Source: Cupriavidus taiwanensis (GTDB lineage Bacteria > Pseudomonadota > Gammaproteobacteria > Burkholderiales > Burkholderiaceae). Taken from it: a stretch of DNA of 64,000 bases. Numbering within the stretch: position 1 is the first letter of the stretch; every line of letters begins with the position of its first letter. The notes under the pieces are model-generated. The model had not been told where the DNA came from and did not search any database. It saw only the letters and a program-made list of their open reading frames with translations. The position numbers were made by a program, and so were the translations under genes. Shown here one piece after another: positions 41,764 to 51,045 of the stretch. The DNA lies in NCBI RefSeq assembly GCF_900250115.1, contig NZ_LT984803.1, positions 3,003,583 through 3,067,582 on the forward strand, written 5' to 3'.

Positions 41764-41793
41764 AAAGAGCCGACCTGTGCAGGTCGGCTCTTT
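41764..41793. terminator. Bidirectional terminator between DUF721 gene and lpxC
   Basis: AAAGAGCCGACCT pairs exactly with AGGTCGGCTCTTT across loop GTGC, with A-rich and T-rich flanks. It serves the two convergent transcripts, including the end of the lpxC unit. Confidence 0.93.
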
Positions 41794-41809
41794 CTCCATG
41801 CGAGGCAGC

Positions 41810-42727
41810 TCAGGCGAAGGCCGGCTGGGCCTGCGGCAGGAACGCCGCCGGGGCTTCCTCGACGCGGTCGAAGGTGACCAGCTCGTAGGCTTCCTGGTCG
41901 GCGAGCAGCGCGCGCAGCAGCTGGTTGTTCAGGCCATGGCCGGATTTGTTCGCCACATAGGCGCCGATCAGCGGATGGCCCACCACGTACAGGTCGCCGA
42001 TCGCATCCAGGATCTTGTGGCGCACGAACTCGTCGCCGTAGCGCAGTTCCTCGTTGTTGAGCATGCGGTGCTCGTCCAGCACGATCGCGTTGTCCAGGCT
42101 GCCGCCGCGCGCCAGGCCCATTTCGCGCAGGGCCTCGACCTCGTGCGCAAAGCCGAAGGTGCGGGCGCGGGCAATCTCGCGCACGTAGCTGGTGTCGGCG
42201 AAATCGATCGAGAAGGTCTGGCCGGTCTTGTCGACCGCCGGGTGGCGGAAGTCGATGGTGAACGACAGCTTGAAGCCGAAGAACGGCTCCAGCCGCGCCA
42301 GCTTGTCGCCTTCGCGCACTTCCACCGGCTTCTTCACGCGGATGAAGGTCTTGGGCGCATTCTGCTCCTCGATGCCAGCCGACTGCAGCAGGAACACGAA
42401 CGACGCCGCGCTGCCGTCCATGATCGGGATTTCCTCGGCGTCGACGTCGACATAGAGATTGTCGATGCCCAGGCCGGCGCAGGCGGACATCAGGTGCTCG
42501 ACGGTGGAAACGCGCGCGCCAGCCTTCTGCAGCACCGACGCCAGGCGCGTGTCGCCGATGGCCGAAGCGGCCACGGGAATCTCGACGGCCTCGGGCAGGT
42601 CGACGCGGGTGAAGACGATGCCGGTACCCGCCGGCGCCGGACGCAGCGTCAGCGTGACCTTGCGGCCGGAGTGCAGGCCGATGCCAACGGTCTTCACCAG
42701 GGATTTGATCGTGCGCTGTTTGAGCAT
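41810..42727 (-). CDS. lpxC: UDP-3-O-acyl-N-acetylglucosamine deacetylase
   Basis: First committed step of lipid A synthesis, zinc enzyme. 305 aa. Zinc ligands are H78 ([10 protein letters not shown]), H and D near 236-240 ([13 protein letters not shown]); the catalytic His region [18 protein letters not shown] follows. The upstream 153 nt are AT-rich and probably hold its promoter. It is the last gene of the dcw region, as in many proteobacteria. Confidence 0.97.
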   Translation of the reverse strand: MLKQRTIKSLVKTVGIGLHSGRKVTLTLRPAPAGTGIVFTRVDLPEAVEIPVAASAIGDTRLASVLQKAGARVSTVEHLMSACAGLGIDNLYVDVDAEEIPIMDGSAASFVFLLQSAGIEEQNAPKTFIRVKKPVEVREGDKLARLEPFFGFKLSFTIDFRHPAVDKTGQTFSIDFADTSYVREIARARTFGFAHEVEALREMGLARGGSLDNAIVLDEHRMLNNEELRYGDEFVRHKILDAIGDLYVVGHPLIGAYVANKSGHGLNNQLLRALLADQEAYELVTFDRVEEAPAAFLPQAQPAFA

Positions 42728-42880
42728 GACAGCCTCAACAATTATTAAAATCTATCGTGTTGTCTTTTTGATTAAGGGATTTTACCACCACATCCGGGGC
42801 GGTGCAGCCGGGTTTTGTTTCCGGCTGTTAACACGCCTGTCACAAGTTACGTATTATCCACGTTTACCCGGATGACTGTG

Positions 42881-43387
42881 TCAGCCACGCAACGCCGCCA
42901 GCACCGCCTCGGCGCTGCTGACACGGAATTCGCCCGGCGCCTCGACTTCGAGCCGGGTCACCACGCCATCGTCGATCACCATGGCGAAACGCTTGGCGCG
43001 CACGCCCATGCCGCGCGCGCTCAGGTCCTGGTCCAGGCCAAGCGCGCGGGTCCACTCGGCGCTGCCGTCGGCCATCATCCGCACCTTGCCGGCCACCTGC
43101 TGCTCGCGGCCCCAGGCGCCCATCACGAAGGCATCGTTGACCGAGACGCACCAGATCTCGTCCACGCCCGCCTCGCGCAGCGCCGCGGCATGCTGCACGA
43201 AGCCCGGCACATGCTTGGCCGAACACGTCGGCGTGAAGGCGCCGGGCAGGCCGAACACCACGATCTTGCGGCCGCGGACCAGGTCCGCCACCTTGAACGC
43301 ATTGGGGCCGAGCGCGCAGCCGTTGCTTTCGGTCTCGAAGAATTCCTGCAGCGTGGCGTCGGGGACGCGGGAACCGACAGTGATCAT
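42881..43387 (-). CDS. Peroxiredoxin (Prx5/AhpC-TSA, redoxin family)
   Basis: 168 aa. Peroxidatic C55 lies in PGAFTPTCSAKHVPGF. Prx5-type proteins reduce peroxides using glutaredoxin or thioredoxin. The start at ATG 43387 (MITVGSRVPDATL) is canonical; 22 codons open upstream look non-coding. It sits between ftsZ and lpxC, a place also found in related betaproteobacteria, with no obvious link to division. Confidence 0.92.
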   Translation of the reverse strand: MITVGSRVPDATLQEFFETESNGCALGPNAFKVADLVRGRKIVVFGLPGAFTPTCSAKHVPGFVQHAAALREAGVDEIWCVSVNDAFVMGAWGREQQVAGKVRMMADGSAEWTRALGLDQDLSARGMGVRAKRFAMVIDDGVVTRLEVEAPGEFRVSSAEAVLAALRG

Positions 43388-43851
43388 GGCTTTCTGGTTT
43401 TCCTTGGGTGTCTGAACGGGTCTATGAAGGATAGGACGGATGCGGGATCGCATGGCGGCGCGTTGCCGCAGGGCAACCTAACGATCATAGGTGCCCGGCC
43501 GGCGCTGCCAAAGCCGGATCACATCCGGTGACATTCGGACGAATTTCGATACACCTGAAGACGCTACAAAGACGTCCGCGCGGCGCACCTTTTGGGTGCG
43601 CCGCGCGGACGACGATACATCCCGACCGGGAAGGCGGGAAACCAGTCCGGGGAGGCGGCCAGCGGCACGCCCGTCCCGGCGACGGGATGCGGGTGAAGCT
43701 CAGTCCGGCGCAGGCGCGGCGCCGCCAGCAGCCCGGCGGTTCACGTCAGCCATGCAAGGCACGCGCGGATGGGGAGCGCACGTGCATCGCGACCAGGCGA
43801 CGCGTTCCGTCAGGCGGCCGGTGGAGGCACCGATGCCGCGCCAGGCAGGCT
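43388..43851. other. Intergenic region between ftsZ and peroxiredoxin gene
   Basis: 464 nt with no gene I can support. It contains a perfect 16-bp GC-rich hairpin at 43574-43610 and a small hairpin GTTGCC/GGCAAC at 43462-43477. The peroxiredoxin promoter should lie at the left end, but I could not pick a convincing pair of hexamers. Confidence 0.5.
43574..43610 (-). terminator. GC-rich hairpin downstream of ftsZ
   Basis: GTCCGCGCGGCGCACC pairs exactly with GGTGCGCCGCGCGGAC over a 5-nt loop TTTTG. It is the only strong hairpin between ftsZ and the peroxiredoxin gene, 242 nt past the ftsZ stop. The following sequence on the minus strand (GTCTTTG) is a poor U-tract. Confidence 0.55.
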
Positions 43852-45048
43852 TCAGTCTGCCTGCTTGCGCAGGAAGGCCGGGATGTCGTACGTATCCACA
43901 CCCTTTTCCTGCAGCGCCGCAACGTGGGCCGACGCCGACTCACGCGAGCTGCGCCACACTGCCGGCGTATCGAGGTTGCTGTAGTCCGGCGAGCTGTGCT
44001 GCGCGGCGGTGGCGGCCATGTTGGCCATCATCTGCACCGGCATGTTGTCGGTGCCGGTCTTCAGCAGCGTCATCGGCTGCTGCTTCTTGGCCGAGCGGCC
44101 CAGGCCGGTCGCGACCACGGTCACGCGCAGCGCGTCGCTCATCGAGTCGTCGTACACCGTACCGAAGATCACGGTCGCATCTTCCGCGGCGTAGCTGCGG
44201 ATGGTGTTCATGACTTCCTTGGTTTCCGACAGCTTCAGCGAACGGCTGGCGGTGATGTTGACCAGCACGCCGCGCGCGCCGGACAGGTCCACGCCTTCCA
44301 GCAGCGGGCTGGCAACGGCCTGCTCGGCCGCCAGGCGGGCGCGGTCCACGCCCGACACGGTGGCCGTCCCCATCATGGCCTTGCCCTGCTCGCCCATCAC
44401 CGTCTTGACGTCTTCGAAGTCGACGTTGACCAGGCCGTCAACGTTGATGATCTCGGCAATGCCGGCCACCGCGTTGTGCAGCACGTCGTCGGCGCACTGG
44501 AAGCACTTGTCCATCTCGGCGTCGTCGCCCATCACTTCGAACAGCTTCTCGTTGAGCACCACGATCAGCGAGTCGACGCTCGATTCCAGCTCGCTGGAAC
44601 CGTGCTCGGCCACCTTGGCGCGGCGCGCGCCTTCGAAGTCGAACGGCTTGCTGACCACGCCCACGGTCAGGATGCCCATCTCCTTGGCCACTTGCGCAAC
44701 GATCGGCGCGGCGCCCGTGCCGGTACCGCCGCCCATGCCGGCAGTGATGAAGACCATGTGCGCGCCGCGCAGCGCGTCGGCGATCTGCTCGCGGGCCTGA
44801 TCGGCGCAACCGCGGCCGACTTCCGGCTTGGCGCCAGCGCCCAGGCCCGTATTGCCGAGTTGAAGCACGCGCGAAGCGGTGGAACGCTTGAGCGCCTGGG
44901 CGTCGGTATTCATGCAGATGAATTCGACGCCTTGGACGCCGCGGCTGATCATGTGCTGCACGGCATTGCCGCCCGCGCCGCCCACGCCGACCACCTTGAT
45001 GATGGTGCCGTCCATCACTTCCGTTTCGATCATGTCAAAGTCCATCAC
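43852..45048 (-). CDS. ftsZ: Cell division GTPase FtsZ
   Basis: 398 aa bacterial tubulin that forms the Z ring. Signature GGGTGTGAAP at 106-115, T3 loop KVVGVGGAGGNAVQ, T7 loop NVDFEDVKTVM. The C-terminal peptide DIPAFLRKQAD binds FtsA, ZipA and ZapD. It follows ftsA by 177 nt, which may hold an extra promoter (an A/T tract lies at about 45118-45141). Confidence 0.98.
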   Translation of the reverse strand: MMDFDMIETEVMDGTIIKVVGVGGAGGNAVQHMISRGVQGVEFICMNTDAQALKRSTASRVLQLGNTGLGAGAKPEVGRGCADQAREQIADALRGAHMVFITAGMGGGTGTGAAPIVAQVAKEMGILTVGVVSKPFDFEGARRAKVAEHGSSELESSVDSLIVVLNEKLFEVMGDDAEMDKCFQCADDVLHNAVAGIAEIINVDGLVNVDFEDVKTVMGEQGKAMMGTATVSGVDRARLAAEQAVASPLLEGVDLSGARGVLVNITASRSLKLSETKEVMNTIRSYAAEDATVIFGTVYDDSMSDALRVTVVATGLGRSAKKQQPMTLLKTGTDNMPVQMMANMAATAAQHSSPDYSNLDTPAVWRSSRESASAHVAALQEKGVDTYDIPAFLRKQAD

Positions 45049-45225
45049 TGCCTCCGAGAAGAATCAGTCCCCAGACGATGCAGCCTCCCCGCCGCAACCC
45101 CTGGTTTCTGAACAAGAAACCAAAAAAAAGAAAATCAGAAAACTTCCATCCGGCACGCAGGCCTGTGCGGTAGACCGCCCTGCCCGCGCGCCGTTGCATC
45201 GTCAGCGCGTCAATTTCCGAATGGA

Positions 45226-46458
45226 TCAGAAATTGCCGACAAACCATTCCTTCATGCGGGTCCACACCTGCTTGACCGACCCGCTCTGCACGGCCACCTT
45301 GCGCCCGCGCATGCGCTGCACGCGGCCTTCCAGCAGCAGGCCCATCACGGTCGCGTAGCGCGGGCTCTTCACCACCTCGTGCAGGTTGCCGCGATACTCG
45401 GGCACGCCGACGCGCACCGGCTTGAGGAAGATGTCCTCGCCCAGCTCGACCATGCCCGGCATCATCGCGGTCCCACCGGTGATGACCACGCCCGACGACA
45501 ACAGTTCTTCATAACCGGATTCGCGCACCACCTGGTGCACCAGCGAGTACAGCTCCTCGATGCGCGGCTCGATCACCGCGGCCAGCGCCTGGCGGCTGAG
45601 CGTGCGCGTGCCGCGGTCGCCCACGCCCGGCACCTCGATCATGTCGTCCGGGTCGGCGATCGCCTGCTTGGCGATGCCGTACTGGATCTTGATGTCCTCG
45701 GCGTCGGGCGTCGGCGTGCGCAGCGCCATCGCGATATCGTTGGTGATCTGGTCGCCGGCGATGGGAATCACGGCCGTATGGCGGATCGCGCCTTCGCTGA
45801 AGATGGCGATGTCGGTGGTGCCGCCGCCGATGTCGACCAGCACCACGCCCAGTTCTTTCTCGTCCTCGGTCAGCACGGCCAGGCTCGAAGCCAGCGGCTG
45901 CAGGATCAGGTCGTGCACTTCCAGGCCGCAGCGGCGCACGCACTTGACGATGTTCTGCGCGGCGCTGACCGCGCCGGTGACGATATGCACCTTCACTTCC
46001 AGGCGGATGCCGCTCATGCCGATGGGCTCGCGCACGTCCTCCTGGCCGTCGATGATGAATTCCTGCGTCAGGATGTGCAGGATCTGCTGGTCGGTCGGGA
46101 TATTGACCGCCTTGGCGGTCTCGATCACGCGCGCCACGTCGGTCTGCGTGACCTCCTTGTCCTTGATCGCCACCATGCCGCTGGAGTTGAAGCTGCGGAT
46201 ATGGCTGCCGGCAATGCCGGTGAAGACCTCCGAAATCTTGCAGTCGGCCATCAGCTCGGCCTCTTCCAGCGCCTTCTGGATCGACTGCACGGTGGCCTCG
46301 ATGTTGACCACGACCCCTTTCTTCAGACCCTTGGACTCAGACTGGCCCATCCCGATCACCTCGTAGCTGCCGTCGGGGCGCAGTTCCGCCACCACGGCCG
46401 CCACCTTCGAGGTGCCGATATCGAGACCGACCAACAGGTCCTTGTATTCCTTGCTCAT
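45226..46458 (-). CDS. ftsA: Cell division protein FtsA
   Basis: 410 aa actin-like membrane tether for FtsZ. LVGLDIGTSKVAAVV and VLVDIGGGTTDIAIFSEG are the phosphate loops, GVVITGGTAMMPGM the adenosine motif, and the C-terminal amphipathic membrane helix is VWTRMKEWFVGNF. ATG at 46458 overlaps the ftsQ stop (ATGA). The longer open frame upstream is an artefact. Confidence 0.97.
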   Translation of the reverse strand: MSKEYKDLLVGLDIGTSKVAAVVAELRPDGSYEVIGMGQSESKGLKKGVVVNIEATVQSIQKALEEAELMADCKISEVFTGIAGSHIRSFNSSGMVAIKDKEVTQTDVARVIETAKAVNIPTDQQILHILTQEFIIDGQEDVREPIGMSGIRLEVKVHIVTGAVSAAQNIVKCVRRCGLEVHDLILQPLASSLAVLTEDEKELGVVLVDIGGGTTDIAIFSEGAIRHTAVIPIAGDQITNDIAMALRTPTPDAEDIKIQYGIAKQAIADPDDMIEVPGVGDRGTRTLSRQALAAVIEPRIEELYSLVHQVVRESGYEELLSSGVVITGGTAMMPGMVELGEDIFLKPVRVGVPEYRGNLHEVVKSPRYATVMGLLLEGRVQRMRGRKVAVQSGSVKQVWTRMKEWFVGNF

Positions 46459-47405
46459 CGGGTTTTCTCCGCGTTCTTGCTCTTCAGTCGCGTCGGATTG
46501 TTGTTGGATGTACCTGAAACCGTTGCGGCCGCCCCCGGCCTGGCGGCGCTGGTCGCCGCACTCGTCGCCGCACTCGCCGCCTTCGCCCTGGCCGCTTTCT
46601 CGGCCTTCTCGGCCCGCACCGCTGCCGCGATCTGCGCCTCGGTCAGGAAGCGCGCGTTGGCGGCGCGGATGGCAAAGCCGTTGGGATAGCGCAGGTCGGC
46701 ATACTCGATCTGGCTGCCCCATTGCTGCGTGACCTGCGGCCAGGCCGCGACGAAGCGGCGCACGCGCTGGTCCATCGCGGTGCGGTCCTCGTCGTTCTGC
46801 TCGCGCCCCAGCTCGACCTCCATGCCGTTGGACAGGCGCGCGCGCCAGGCGTAGCGGCCGGACAGCGCCACCGCGAGCGGCTCCGCGTTGAGCGGCTTGA
46901 ACCACTGGCGCATCACCTCGAGCTTCTCGATCACGTCGGCTTCGCTGTCGGGCGGCCCGTCCAGTGCCAGCAGCTGCGCGTCTTCTTCCGCCTCGGCGGT
47001 GTTGGCGACAAAGATCTCGCCATAGGTGTTGATCAGGCGACCGCTGTCGGGCGCGCCCCAGGTGCCGAGCGCCTCGTGCTCCTCGACCTCGACCGCCAGG
47101 CCGTTGGGCCATTCGCGCCGCACGCTGGCGCGCCGCACCCATGGCACCGACTCGAACGCCTGGCGCGCCGCGTTCAGGTCCAGCGTGAAGAAGTTGCCGG
47201 TCAGCTTGCCCAGCGCGCTGGAGCGCACGCTGGGCGCGTTCACGTGGCGCAGGGCGCCGCCGTCCATCGGCCCGATCTCCACGTGCGTGATGGCAAACAC
47301 CGGCCGCTGCGCCAGCCACAGCAGGCCCGCCGCGAGCGCCATCAGCGCCACCACCGCATACAGCGTGGAGGCGATCAGGTTGAGCAGGCGTGCGTTATGC
47401 CACAT
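46455..47405 (-). CDS. ftsQ: Cell division protein FtsQ
   Basis: 316 aa, bitopic. One N-terminal helix (LIASTLYAVVALMALAAGLLW) is followed by a POTRA domain (VEIGPMDGGALRHVN) and the beta domain (VRREWPNGLAVEVEEHEALGTWG). The C-terminal tail of about 50 residues is Ala/Lys-rich and low in complexity. It links FtsLB to the early divisome. Confidence 0.95.
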   Translation of the reverse strand: MWHNARLLNLIASTLYAVVALMALAAGLLWLAQRPVFAITHVEIGPMDGGALRHVNAPSVRSSALGKLTGNFFTLDLNAARQAFESVPWVRRASVRREWPNGLAVEVEEHEALGTWGAPDSGRLINTYGEIFVANTAEAEEDAQLLALDGPPDSEADVIEKLEVMRQWFKPLNAEPLAVALSGRYAWRARLSNGMEVELGREQNDEDRTAMDQRVRRFVAAWPQVTQQWGSQIEYADLRYPNGFAIRAANARFLTEAQIAAAVRAEKAEKAARAKAASAATSAATSAARPGAAATVSGTSNNNPTRLKSKNAEKTR

Positions 47406-47432
47406 GGTCCGGTGCGGTCCTGTCGGGTGAAG

Positions 47433-48416
47433 TTATTCGGGTTTCCAATGCTCGTTGGGATGCAGGTCGAGCGTGGCGGCGGCCACCACCTGCAGCACGA
47501 AGTCCTCGTAGCTGATGCCGACCGCGCGCGCCGCCATCGGCACCAGCGAATGGCCGGTCATGCCGGGCGAGGTATTCATCTCGAGCAGGAACGGCGTGCC
47601 GTCGGCGCGCAGCATCACGTCGGCGCGCGCCCAGCCGCGGCAGCCCAGCACGCGGTAGGCCTGCACCGCCAGCGCCTGCACCTGCCGCTCGACTTCGGCA
47701 TCCAGGCCAGACGGGCACAAGTACTGGGTATCGTCAGTAAAGTACTTATTTTGATAGTCGTAGTTGGCCTCGGGCGCGACGATGCGGATCACCGGCAGCG
47801 CTTCGGCGCTATCGCCCTCGCCCACCACCGGGCAGGTCAGCTCGGCGCCGTCGACGAAGGTCTCGGCGATGACGTCGTTGTCCAGCGCCGCGGCCTTGTC
47901 GAAGGCGGCGCGCATCTGGTCCGCCGCGGTGACCTTGGTCAGCCCGATCGACGAGCCTTCGCGCGCCGGCTTGACGATCAGCGGCAGGCCCAGGTCGGCC
48001 GCGACCGCGTCGAAGTCGGTGTCCGCGTGCAGCATGGCGAAGCGCGGCGTGGCCAGCCCATGCGTGATCCACAAACGCTTGGTGGCCTGCTTGTCCATCG
48101 CCAGCGCCGACGCCAGCACGCCACTGCCGGTGTACGGCACGCCCAGCTGCTCGAGCAGGCCCTGGATGGTGCCGTCCTCGCCGTAGCGGCCGTGCAGCGC
48201 GATGAAGACGCGGTCGAAACCGGCCGCCGCCAGCTCGGCCACGCCCTGCAGGCCGGGGTCGAAGCCGTGCGCGTCGACGCCGCGCGACTGCAGCGCGGCC
48301 AGCACGCCGTTGCCGGACATCAGCGAGATCTCGCGCTCGGCCGAGCGGCCGCCCAGCAGCACGCCGACCTTGCCCAGCGACTTGGGATCGATATTGGGAT
48401 GGGCGACGAAGCTCAT
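47433..48416 (-). CDS. ddlB: D-alanine--D-alanine ligase
   Basis: 327 aa ATP-grasp enzyme making the D-Ala-D-Ala dipeptide. [20 protein letters not shown] is the N-terminal site; [25 protein letters not shown] is the substrate loop (cut here for length: [12 protein letters not shown] then GVPYTGSG), and [18 protein letters not shown] binds Mg and D-Ala. Its ATG overlaps the murC stop by 4 nt. Confidence 0.97.
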   Translation of the reverse strand: MSFVAHPNIDPKSLGKVGVLLGGRSAEREISLMSGNGVLAALQSRGVDAHGFDPGLQGVAELAAAGFDRVFIALHGRYGEDGTIQGLLEQLGVPYTGSGVLASALAMDKQATKRLWITHGLATPRFAMLHADTDFDAVAADLGLPLIVKPAREGSSIGLTKVTAADQMRAAFDKAAALDNDVIAETFVDGAELTCPVVGEGDSAEALPVIRIVAPEANYDYQNKYFTDDTQYLCPSGLDAEVERQVQALAVQAYRVLGCRGWARADVMLRADGTPFLLEMNTSPGMTGHSLVPMAARAVGISYEDFVLQVVAAATLDLHPNEHWKPE

Positions 48417-49840
48417 GCCTGGCTCCCTTGCTGCAGCGGTTGCTGGTGCGACACCAGCTGGCCCGGCACGCCGCCGATCGAGCCCGCCCCCATGGTCACG
48501 ACCACATCGCCGGGCCGTACGGCATTCAGGATGGCCTGCGGCATCTCTTCCATCTGCTCCACGAAAACAGGTTCGACCTTGCCCGCCACGCGCAGCGCGC
48601 GCGTCAGTGCACGGCCGTCGGCGGCGACGATCGGGGTCTCGCCGGCGGCATAGACCTCGGACAACAGCAGGGCATCGACGGTGCCCAGCACCTTGACGAA
48701 GTCTTCAAAGCAATCGCGCGTGCGGGTGAAACGGTGCGGCTGGAACGCCAGCACCAGGCGCCGGCCGGGGAACGCGCCGCGCGCGGCGGCGAGGGTGGCG
48801 GCCATTTCCACCGGATGGTGGCCGTAGTCGTCCACCAGCGTGAAGGTGCCGGCGCCGTCGGGCGTGGCGACTTCGCCGTAGCGCTGGAAGCGGCGGCCGA
48901 CACCGTGGAATTCACGCAGCGCCTTGACGATGGCGGCATCGGGCACTTCCAGCTCGGTGGCGATGGCGATCGCCGCCAGCGCGTTCTGCACGTTGTGCAT
49001 GCCGGGCAGGTTCAGCACGATCTCCAGCGGCGGCTCGGCGTGATGGTTCAGCTGGCGCAGCACCGTGAAATGCATCTGGCCGTCGACCGCGCGCGCATCC
49101 ACGGCGCGGATCTGCGCATCTTCGGCAAAGCCGTAGCGCACCACCGGCTTGGACACCAACGGCAGGATCTCGCGCACGTTGGGATCGTCCACGCACAGCA
49201 CGGCGATGCCGTAGAACGGCAGGCGCTGGGTGAATTCGATGAACGCCTGCTTGAGCCGGGCAAAGTCATGCCCGTAGGTGTCCATGTGGTCGGCATCGAT
49301 ATTGGTGACGACCTCGATGACCGGGAACAGGTTCAGGAACGACGCATCCGATTCGTCGGCCTCGGCCACGATGAAGTCGCCGGTGCCCAGGCGCGCGTTG
49401 GCGCCGGCCGAGTTCAGCCGGCCGCCGATGACGAAGGTCGGATCGAGGCCGCCTTCGGCCAGCACCGATGCCACCAGGCTGGTGGTGGTGGTCTTGCCAT
49501 GGGTACCGGCAATGGCCACGCCCTGCTTCAGCCGCATCAGCTCGGCCAGCATCACCGCGCGCGGCACCACGGGGATACGCTGGCTGCGCGCGGCCAGCAC
49601 TTCGGGGTTGTCGCCGCTGACCGCGGTCGACACCACCACCGCGTTGGCGCCGCTCACGTTGACGGCGTCATGGCCGTGCATGACGGTGGCGCCCAGCGAC
49701 GCCAGGCGCCGCGTGGCGGCATTGCTGCCCACGTCCGAGCCCGAGACCTTGTATCCCAGGTTCAGCAGGACCTCGGCGATGCCGCTCATGCCGGCGCCGC
49801 CGATGCCCACGAAGTGGATGTTCTTGACGATATGCTTCAT
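48413..49840 (-). CDS. murC: UDP-N-acetylmuramate--L-alanine ligase
   Basis: 475 aa Mur ligase adding L-Ala. N-terminal Rossmann motif [20 protein letters not shown] loop [14 protein letters not shown], central [10 protein letters not shown] and C-terminal [13 protein letters not shown]. It starts 21 nt after the murG stop. Confidence 0.97.
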   Translation of the reverse strand: MKHIVKNIHFVGIGGAGMSGIAEVLLNLGYKVSGSDVGSNAATRRLASLGATVMHGHDAVNVSGANAVVVSTAVSGDNPEVLAARSQRIPVVPRAVMLAELMRLKQGVAIAGTHGKTTTTSLVASVLAEGGLDPTFVIGGRLNSAGANARLGTGDFIVAEADESDASFLNLFPVIEVVTNIDADHMDTYGHDFARLKQAFIEFTQRLPFYGIAVLCVDDPNVREILPLVSKPVVRYGFAEDAQIRAVDARAVDGQMHFTVLRQLNHHAEPPLEIVLNLPGMHNVQNALAAIAIATELEVPDAAIVKALREFHGVGRRFQRYGEVATPDGAGTFTLVDDYGHHPVEMAATLAAARGAFPGRRLVLAFQPHRFTRTRDCFEDFVKVLGTVDALLLSEVYAAGETPIVAADGRALTRALRVAGKVEPVFVEQMEEMPQAILNAVRPGDVVVTMGAGSIGGVPGQLVSHQQPLQQGSQA

Positions 49841-49861
49841 TGGATTGCTGCTTCGCTCACT

Positions 49862-50932
49862 TCAGTCCCTGGCCAGCTCGCGGCATACCTCGGCGACGCG
49901 CCGGGTTGCCTCAGGCCTGGCCAGTCCGCGCGCCAGGCGCGCCATGTCTTTCAGCTGCGGCCGGGTCAGGCTGGCAATGGTCCGCGCCAGGCCCTCGGCC
50001 GTCAGGTCTTTCTGCTGCACGAGCAGGGCCGCGCCCTGGCTCGACAAAAACTGTGCGTTGGTGGTCTGGTGGTCGTCCACCGCATGCGGGAACGGCACGA
50101 ACAGCGCCGCCACGCCCGCCGCGGCCACTTCCGACACCGTCATCGCGCCGGCGCGGCAGATCACCAGGTCGGCGTCGGCATAGGCGCGCGCCATGTCGTC
50201 GATGAACGGCAGCGTCTGCGCCGCCACCTGCGCCGCGGCGTAGTTGGCGCGCAGCGTGTCGATCTGCTTCGCGCCCGCCTGGTGCGTCACCACCGGGCGC
50301 TGAGGCTGCGGCAACAGCGCGATGGCCTTGGGCACCACCTCGTTGAGCGCGGCGGCGCCCAGGCTGCCGCCCACCACCAGGATGCGCAGCGGACCGTCGC
50401 GACGGTCGTAGCGCGCCTCGGGGTTATCCAGCTGCGCCAGCTCCTCGCGCACCGGGTTGCCGGTCCATTCGCTGCCGGGCAGTGCATCGGGGAACGCGCA
50501 CAGCACGCGGTCGGCCACCCTGGCCAGCACCTTGTTGGCCAGCCCGGCGATCGAGTTCTGCTCGTGCAGCACCAGCGGCCGGCCCAGCAGCGACGCCATC
50601 ATGCCGGCCGGGAAGGTGATATAGCCGCCCATGCCCAGCACCACGCTAGGACGTACCCGCCGCAGCGCGGCGAGGCTCTGCCAGAACGCGCGCAGCAGGT
50701 TCAGCGGCAGCAGGAACTTGGTCACCAGCCCCTTGCCGCGCAACCCGCCGAACTGGATGAACTCCATCGGGATGTCGTGCTTCGGCACCAGCGTGGCTTC
50801 CATGCCAGTGCGGTTGCCCAGCCAGACCACGTTCCAGCCCTGCGCGCGCAGCGCCTGCGCGACCGCCAGCCCGGGGAACACATGTCCCCCGGTGCCACCG
50901 GCCATCACGAGCAGGGTGCGCGGCTGCGTCAT
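49862..50932 (-). CDS. murG: Undecaprenyl-PP-MurNAc-pentapeptide GlcNAc transferase
   Basis: 356 aa GT28 transferase that makes lipid II from lipid I on the inner face of the membrane. G-loops [15 protein letters not shown] and [12 protein letters not shown], and the UDP-GlcNAc site [20 protein letters not shown]. Its ATG overlaps the stop of a 38-codon ORF as ATGA, with GGAGGG as ribosome binding site inside that ORF; in most relatives murG directly follows ftsW. Confidence 0.97.
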   Translation of the reverse strand: MTQPRTLLVMAGGTGGHVFPGLAVAQALRAQGWNVVWLGNRTGMEATLVPKHDIPMEFIQFGGLRGKGLVTKFLLPLNLLRAFWQSLAALRRVRPSVVLGMGGYITFPAGMMASLLGRPLVLHEQNSIAGLANKVLARVADRVLCAFPDALPGSEWTGNPVREELAQLDNPEARYDRRDGPLRILVVGGSLGAAALNEVVPKAIALLPQPQRPVVTHQAGAKQIDTLRANYAAAQVAAQTLPFIDDMARAYADADLVICRAGAMTVSEVAAAGVAALFVPFPHAVDDHQTTNAQFLSSQGAALLVQQKDLTAEGLARTIASLTRPQLKDMARLARGLARPEATRRVAEVCRELARD

Positions 50933-51045
50933 ACCTTCCCTCCGCGCATCAATACACGGTTTTGGCTTCGGCCGCTGCGCTTAACTTCCTGCAATCGCAG
51001 GAAGTTAGCCTTCGCCGAAATCGCGTGCTGCTGCGTTCCGGTCAT
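50929..51045 (-). CDS. 38-aa coupled ORF between ftsW and murG, C-terminus copies FtsW
   Basis: ATG at 51045 overlaps the ftsW stop (ATGA) and its TGA overlaps the murG start (ATGA). It begins [10 protein letters not shown], has a basic middle ([12 protein letters not shown]) and ends [10 protein letters not shown]. These last ten residues are identical to the end of FtsW. The DNA copies (50928-50963 and 51041-51076, 36 nt each) differ at five positions, all synonymous. Both starts use the same GGAGGGAAGGT ribosome binding context. A perfect 11-bp hairpin, TAACTTCCTGC/GCAGGAAGTTA (50982-51007), lies inside the ORF. Either this is an expressed micropeptide or a scar of partial duplication by a short palindromic insertion. 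I know of no described homologue. Confidence 0.55.
   Translation of the reverse strand: MTGTQQHAISAKANFLRLQEVKRSGRSQNRVLMRGGKV

Noticed and set aside
45226..47319. 697-codon FtsA fusion
   Set aside because: The first part is out of frame with ftsQ; FtsA starts at ATG 46458 in an ATGA overlap.
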